Positions 32,131 through 35,752 of a stretch of DNA of 35,752 nt are shown piece by piece. The stretch covers positions 1 to 35,752 of the forward strand of contig JAEVEX010000050.1 of the NCBI GenBank assembly GCA_016842085.1, in the 5' to 3' direction. How positions within the stretch are numbered: the first letter of the stretch is position 1; the number at the start of each line of letters is the position of its first letter. A model generated the notes under the pieces. It searched no databases and had not been told where the DNA came from. It saw only the letters and a list, made by a program, of their open reading frames with translations. A program made the position numbers and the translations under genes. The DNA is from Candidatus Thermoflexus tengchongensis (GTDB lineage Bacteria > Chloroflexota > Anaerolineae > Thermoflexales > Thermoflexaceae).

Positions 32131-33050
32131 TCACCGGCGGGGCCGGCTTCATCGGCGCCGCCCTGACGCATCGCCTGCTGGAAGCCGGAGCGCGGATCCA
32201 CCTCATCATCCGACCGGGCACCGATCTCAGGCGCCTGGCCGGGGTGATGGATCGGGTTTCGATCCACCGCAACGACCTTCTGGATGCGGGGAAGGTGCGG
32301 GAGGTTGTAACGAACGTGCGCCCCCACTGGATTTTTCATCTCGCCGCCCGGCGCGGGCACCCGCGCACGCCGGAGGAACGCTTAGAGCTCCTGCGCTCCA
32401 GCTTCGTGACCACCGCGCACCTGCTGGAGGCGGCGCGGGATGTGGGGATCACTCGCTTTATCCACATGGGAAGCTCCCTGGAATACGGCCCGTATCCGCG
32501 GGCGATCCGCGAGCGGGATCCCTTGCGCCCGACAACCGACCGGGGGGTTGCGAAGGCCGTCGCCAGCTTGCTGGTGGCTTTTTACGCCCACGCCTTCAGC
32601 CTGCCCGCGATCATCCTTCGACCATTTTACGTCTATGGGCCCGGGGAGCCTCCAGAGCAGCTCATTCCCACACTGCTCCGCGCAGCTCTCACGGGAGAGG
32701 AGGTCCGCTTGACCACGCCGGGCTACCGGCATGATTTCGTCTTCGTGGAGGACGTGGTGGAGGCATGTCTGCGCGCCGCCACGCGATCGGTCCGGCCCGG
32801 GGAAGCGTTCAACATCGGCACCGGCATCCAGTGGGCCAACGAGGAGGTGGCCGCGCTGGTGGAATCCATCACCGGCCGACCGCTTCGCCTCCGGATCGGC
32901 ACGTATCCTCCCAGCCCGCCGGATACGTCCTGCTGGGTCGCCGATATCCGGAAGGCCCAGCGCCGGCTCCGGTGGTCACCCCGGTGGGATCTTCCCGCCG
33001 GCCTGCGAAGGACCCTGGAATGGATGCAGCGCCATGGAGATCCAGCCTGA
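32100..33050 (+). CDS. NAD-dependent epimerase/dehydratase family protein
   Basis: This 316-residue extended short-chain dehydrogenase has the Rossmann motif ITGGAGFIGAAL (about residues 11-22), the HLAARRG segment, the MGSSLEYG active-site serine stretch, and the nucleotide-sugar region LRPFYVYGPGEPPEQLIP. At the catalytic YxxxK the sequence reads RGVAK, so Arg stands in place of Tyr while Lys is kept. Either the Tyr is provided differently or the enzyme does not do normal SDR chemistry. It probably modifies a nucleotide sugar in the surface-glycan cluster. It overlaps both neighbours (31 and 17 bases). Confidence 0.85.
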   Translation: MADLQGTPILITGGAGFIGAALTHRLLEAGARIHLIIRPGTDLRRLAGVMDRVSIHRNDLLDAGKVREVVTNVRPHWIFHLAARRGHPRTPEERLELLRSSFVTTAHLLEAARDVGITRFIHMGSSLEYGPYPRAIRERDPLRPTTDRGVAKAVASLLVAFYAHAFSLPAIILRPFYVYGPGEPPEQLIPTLLRAALTGEEVRLTTPGYRHDFVFVEDVVEACLRAATRSVRPGEAFNIGTGIQWANEEVAALVESITGRPLRLRIGTYPPSPPDTSCWVADIRKAQRRLRWSPRWDLPAGLRRTLEWMQRHGDPA

Positions 33051-33825
33051 GATCAGCCTCGTCATTCCGGTCTTCCGAAACCGGGAAACCCTTCGCCCAC
33101 TGTATGCGCGCCTGCGATCGGTCCTGGATGGAGCGGGCTGGTCCTGGGAACTGATCGCTGTCCACGACGCCTGCCCCGAGGGCTCCCTAAATGTGCTGCG
33201 CGAGCTCGCCGCCCGGGATCCCCGGATCCGGATCCTGGACCTCCCCCGGAACGTCGGGCAGCACCGGGCCATCTGGATCGGCCTGCACGAGACCCGCGGG
33301 CGTTATGTGGTCGTGATGGATGCGGACCTGCAGGATCCGCCCGAGGCCATCCCGCTTCTTCGAAAGGCGCTGGAGGAAGCACAGGGCCGCGCCCTTGTCA
33401 TCTTCGCTGGACGGCGCGGGCGATATGAGCGGCTGGATCGGATGCTGACCTCGTGGCTCTTCAAGCGGGCCCTCCACTGGATCTGCGGGGCTCCGGTGGA
33501 TGCCGGAACCTTTTGCCTCATGGAAGGTCGGGTGGCGGAGGCCCTGCGACGCTGGGATGCTCCGGAGCCGCATCTGCCCACGCTGCTCGCCTGCGCGGGC
33601 TTCCCCGCCCGGGTGGTTCCTATTCATCGCTCTCCGCGCCCCGCCGGCCGTTCCGCGTATACCACCGGCATGCGCTGGCGGCTGGGCTGGCGCATCCTCC
33701 GCACCGCCTGGGCGCTGAAGCGCGATCCGGCCTCCTTCCTTCGCTCTTCCATAGCGGTTCCCGTTCCCAGTGATCGGAAGGACATCTTCGAAGAAGCGAG
33801 CGCCACCGATGTCAGAGAAGATTGA
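33034..33825 (+). CDS. GT2 family glycosyltransferase
   Basis: This 263-residue GT-A glycosyltransferase of the dolichol-phosphate-mannose/DPM1-like family starts ISLVIPVFRNRETLRPLYARL and has NVGQHRAIWIGL and the metal-binding MDADLQDPPE. The C-terminal part keeps the catalytic region with VDAGTFCLM and PRPAGRSAYT. No membrane helices follow, so it lacks the usual GtrB-type anchor. It likely transfers a sugar to a polyprenyl or lipid carrier, to be used by the membrane transferase downstream (inference). The ATG at 33034 lies inside the epimerase gene, with a 17-base overlap. Confidence 0.9.
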   Translation: MEIQPEISLVIPVFRNRETLRPLYARLRSVLDGAGWSWELIAVHDACPEGSLNVLRELAARDPRIRILDLPRNVGQHRAIWIGLHETRGRYVVVMDADLQDPPEAIPLLRKALEEAQGRALVIFAGRRGRYERLDRMLTSWLFKRALHWICGAPVDAGTFCLMEGRVAEALRRWDAPEPHLPTLLACAGFPARVVPIHRSPRPAGRSAYTTGMRWRLGWRILRTAWALKRDPASFLRSSIAVPVPSDRKDIFEEASATDVRED

Positions 33826-34531
33826 GGCTCACAATCGGCTGCAACAGGAATATTTCGGACGCCGCATCAAACGGACGATGTGGCCGGAGCGGACACCTTA
33901 CGTGATCCGCCAGGTGGAGGAGGTCATCCGCCTCGGCGATCTCCGCCCGGGGGAGCGGATCCTGGATGTGGGGTGTGGGATGGGCCGCCACGCCTTCCTG
34001 CTGGCCGAGCGCGGTTTCCAGGTGGAAGGACTGGAACTCTCCCCCTTCCTGATCGAGCGGATGCGGGAATTCGACGGCGGACGATACAATATCCCGGTTT
34101 ACTGCGCGGACATCCACCGCTGTCCCCCTGAGCTGCATGGGCGCTATGATGCGCTGGTGGGCTTCTTCGTCCTGCACCATCTCGCAGATCTGAACCAGGC
34201 CTTTTATTCCATGGCCCAGCTTCTGCGACCGGGAGGACGGGTGGTTTTCCTGGAGCCCAATCCCCTCAATCCTCTTTACTATCTTCAAATCCTGATCACG
34301 CCGGGGATGGGGTGGGCGGCGGAGCGGGGGATCCTGAACATGCGCCCTTCCGTGATTTCGAAAGCGATGCAGCAGGCCGGGATACGGCTGATCGCCATCG
34401 CCCGCTATGGCTTTTTCCCCCGATTCCTGTCGAACCACCCCTGGGGAGGTCGCCTGGAGCGAGCCCTGGAACAGGTGCCCCTCTGGCGATCGTTTCTGCC
34501 CTTCCAGCTGTTCCGCGGAGACCGGATATGA
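33809..34531 (+). CDS. Class I SAM-dependent methyltransferase
   Basis: This 240-residue methyltransferase has ILDVGCGMGRHAFLLAERGF (motif I), VEGLELSPFLIERM, YDALVGFFVLHHLADLNQAF and LRPGGRVVFLEPNPLNPLYY, as in methyltransferases acting on lipids or glycans. The frame opens further upstream, but the ATG at 33809 gives a normal family start (MSEKIEAHNRLQQEYFG). It overlaps the glycosyltransferase by 17 bases and ends in an ATGA overlap with the next gene, so all are translationally coupled. The substrate is unknown. Confidence 0.88.
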   Translation: MSEKIEAHNRLQQEYFGRRIKRTMWPERTPYVIRQVEEVIRLGDLRPGERILDVGCGMGRHAFLLAERGFQVEGLELSPFLIERMREFDGGRYNIPVYCADIHRCPPELHGRYDALVGFFVLHHLADLNQAFYSMAQLLRPGGRVVFLEPNPLNPLYYLQILITPGMGWAAERGILNMRPSVISKAMQQAGIRLIAIARYGFFPRFLSNHPWGGRLERALEQVPLWRSFLPFQLFRGDRI

Positions 34532-35752
34532 GGAAGGCGACTCTGGCGGCCGGGCTTTTCCTGATCAGCCTTTATCTGAACCTGGCGGCGGGGATCAATC
34601 GGGGGGATGAGGCATGGTTCCTGCAGGTGATGCGGCGGGTCCGTGAGGGAGAGGTGCTTTACCGGGACGTGTTCTACGGGGCTGGCCCCCTCGCCGTGGC
34701 TTTCACCGCGCCCCTGGTCTCCCTGATCGGCGTGGAGATCATCGCGGTGAAGGCTGTGGTGGCCGCCGGCTACACGGCCTCCCTGCTCTTCGGGATACGC
34801 ATCCTGGAGCGGATGGGCGCGGGCGCAGGATCCCGCATGCTGTTCCTTGGGGCGAACCTGTTGCTGGCTCCCCCGGCCCCCCACGCGCCCTATCAATCCC
34901 TGGCCAACGCCTTCCTGATGGCCGCTTTCGACGCGACCACCGCAGCGCAGGCGGTTGAGGATTCGCGGGCCCGCCGGCGTCTCCTCGCCTGGGCAGGGGC
35001 CGCGGCCGGGCTGAGTTTCACCGCCAAACAGAACATCGGCGTCTACGCGCTCCTGGCGATCCTGGGGGCTATCCTGGCCCGGCGCGAGGAAGAGCGCCTC
35101 TCCCTCCGCCAGCGGGCGATCGAGATCGGCACGCCCGGGATCGCCTTTCTGGGGACCCTCGCCCTGACCTTCCTGCCAATCTGGGCAAGCGGCGGCGGTC
35201 CGAAGTTTATGGATTACGGCGTGTTGAACAAGCCAACTTACCTGCGCCTCTCCGGGATCCCTTATACGGAGGGTCTTGTGGGGATCCTTCGCAGCCTGCA
35301 AGCCCTTTCCCCTCGTTCCACCCTGGAACAGGGGCTGTGGGCCCTGAGATCCTTTTCGTTCCTCCTGCCTTTCCTGGCTGGTTTCTTCTGGATCGGCGGC
35401 TTCTTTGTTCCGACCTCATCTGGACGCGCATCCTGGATCGCCTCCGGCCTCTTTGCGTCGGCGGCTTTCCTGGGCGTTTTCCCCCGGGCCGATTATGCGC
35501 ACATCATTTACGCCGTCCCGGCTTTGCTGACGGTAATGATCGGCGGATGGAGCGCGTGGCCGATCCGCCCGTGGAAAATCGTCCTCGAACGCGGGATCGG
35601 CGCGCTGCTCATCCTGGGCCTGATTGTGGCGCTGATGATCCCACCGTTGCGCCTCCTCCAGGGCCGTCTGACGATCTCTTCCCTTCCCCATTTCCGGGGT
35701 CCCCTGATCGCCCCCGCCCTGCAAGCCCAGATCCTGGAAGAGACCGCCCGAT
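34528..35752 (+). CDS. GT39-like membrane glycosyltransferase (partial, runs off the window)
   Basis: From the ATG at 34528 the frame is open to the window end (408 codons) without a stop. It encodes a multi-pass membrane protein with an N-terminal helix (LAAGLFLISLYLNLAAG), followed by the extracytoplasmic loop NRGDEAWFLQVMRRVREG, whose acidic residue (GDE) fits the DE motif of ArnT/PMT-type transferases, and VLYRDVFYGAGP. Many hydrophobic helices follow. Such enzymes transfer a sugar from a polyprenyl phosphate carrier outside the membrane, matching the GT2 protein encoded two genes earlier. The C-terminal end is not in the window. Confidence 0.8.
   Translation, partial: MRKATLAAGLFLISLYLNLAAGINRGDEAWFLQVMRRVREGEVLYRDVFYGAGPLAVAFTAPLVSLIGVEIIAVKAVVAAGYTASLLFGIRILERMGAGAGSRMLFLGANLLLAPPAPHAPYQSLANAFLMAAFDATTAAQAVEDSRARRRLLAWAGAAAGLSFTAKQNIGVYALLAILGAILARREEERLSLRQRAIEIGTPGIAFLGTLALTFLPIWASGGGPKFMDYGVLNKPTYLRLSGIPYTEGLVGILRSLQALSPRSTLEQGLWALRSFSFLLPFLAGFFWIGGFFVPTSSGRASWIASGLFASAAFLGVFPRADYAHIIYAVPALLTVMIGGWSAWPIRPWKIVLERGIGALLILGLIVALMIPPLRLLQGRLTISSLPHFRGPLIAPALQAQILEETAR

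Noticed and set aside
1-35752. tRNA, rRNA, CRISPR arrays or a replication origin.
   Set aside because: No cloverleaf with conserved T-loop, no regularly spaced direct repeats and no DnaA-box cluster were seen on reading either strand.

Overview
The window is a GC-rich (my impression: mid-60s % G+C), densely packed chromosomal segment. I think it comes from a thermophilic member of the Chloroflexota, possibly close to Thermoflexus. That assignment is inference from gene content and protein character; no rRNA or tRNA gene lies in the window to anchor it.

Left part (1-7.5 kb). The edge carries the tail of an IS5-like transposase, then a small cysteine-bearing orphan protein. A minus-strand efflux operon follows, read from right to left: a TetR regulator, one ABC-2 permease, two separate ABC ATPases and two HlyD-type adaptors. 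It starts at a recognisable promoter whose start region is covered by a near-perfect palindrome, so the TetR protein probably represses its own operon.

Middle part (7.6-16.9 kb). This is a set of mostly single genes: a GMC-type flavoprotein, a D-cysteine desulfhydrase-like PLP enzyme, a small secreted protein with a strong terminator, a secreted HtrA-like protease lipoprotein, an RHS remnant, a DUF4282 membrane protein, a UPF0175/PIN toxin-antitoxin pair whose toxin looks frameshifted, a DUF4190 protein, an MFS transporter and galactokinase.

Hydrogenase part (17.1-30.4 kb). A complete [NiFe]-hydrogenase maturation set (hypA, B, F, C, D, E) is followed by a four-subunit group 3b-type hydrogenase (4Fe-4S beta, FAD/NAD(P) gamma, small delta and large alpha subunits) and its C-terminal processing protease. 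HypA/B insert nickel, HypC-F build the Fe(CN)2CO centre, and the protease trims the large subunit. A CRP/FNR-type palindrome lies upstream of the structural genes, and an HTH-less cyclic-nucleotide-binding protein is encoded between the beta and gamma subunits. Between hypD and hypE sit an integron-like cassette region (truncated nucleotidyltransferase, a DUF4258-like/DUF2283 pair and an attC-like hairpin) and a crotonase gene only 5 nt before hypE.

Right part (30.4-35.75 kb). Tightly overlapping plus-strand genes encode two SAM methyltransferases, an HpcH/HpaI-like aldolase, an NAD-dependent epimerase family protein, a GT2 glycosyltransferase and a multi-pass GT39-like glycosyltransferase cut by the window edge. 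Together they look like a surface glycan or glycolipid cluster running on directly from the hydrogenase operon.

No tRNA, rRNA, CRISPR array or replication origin was recognised.
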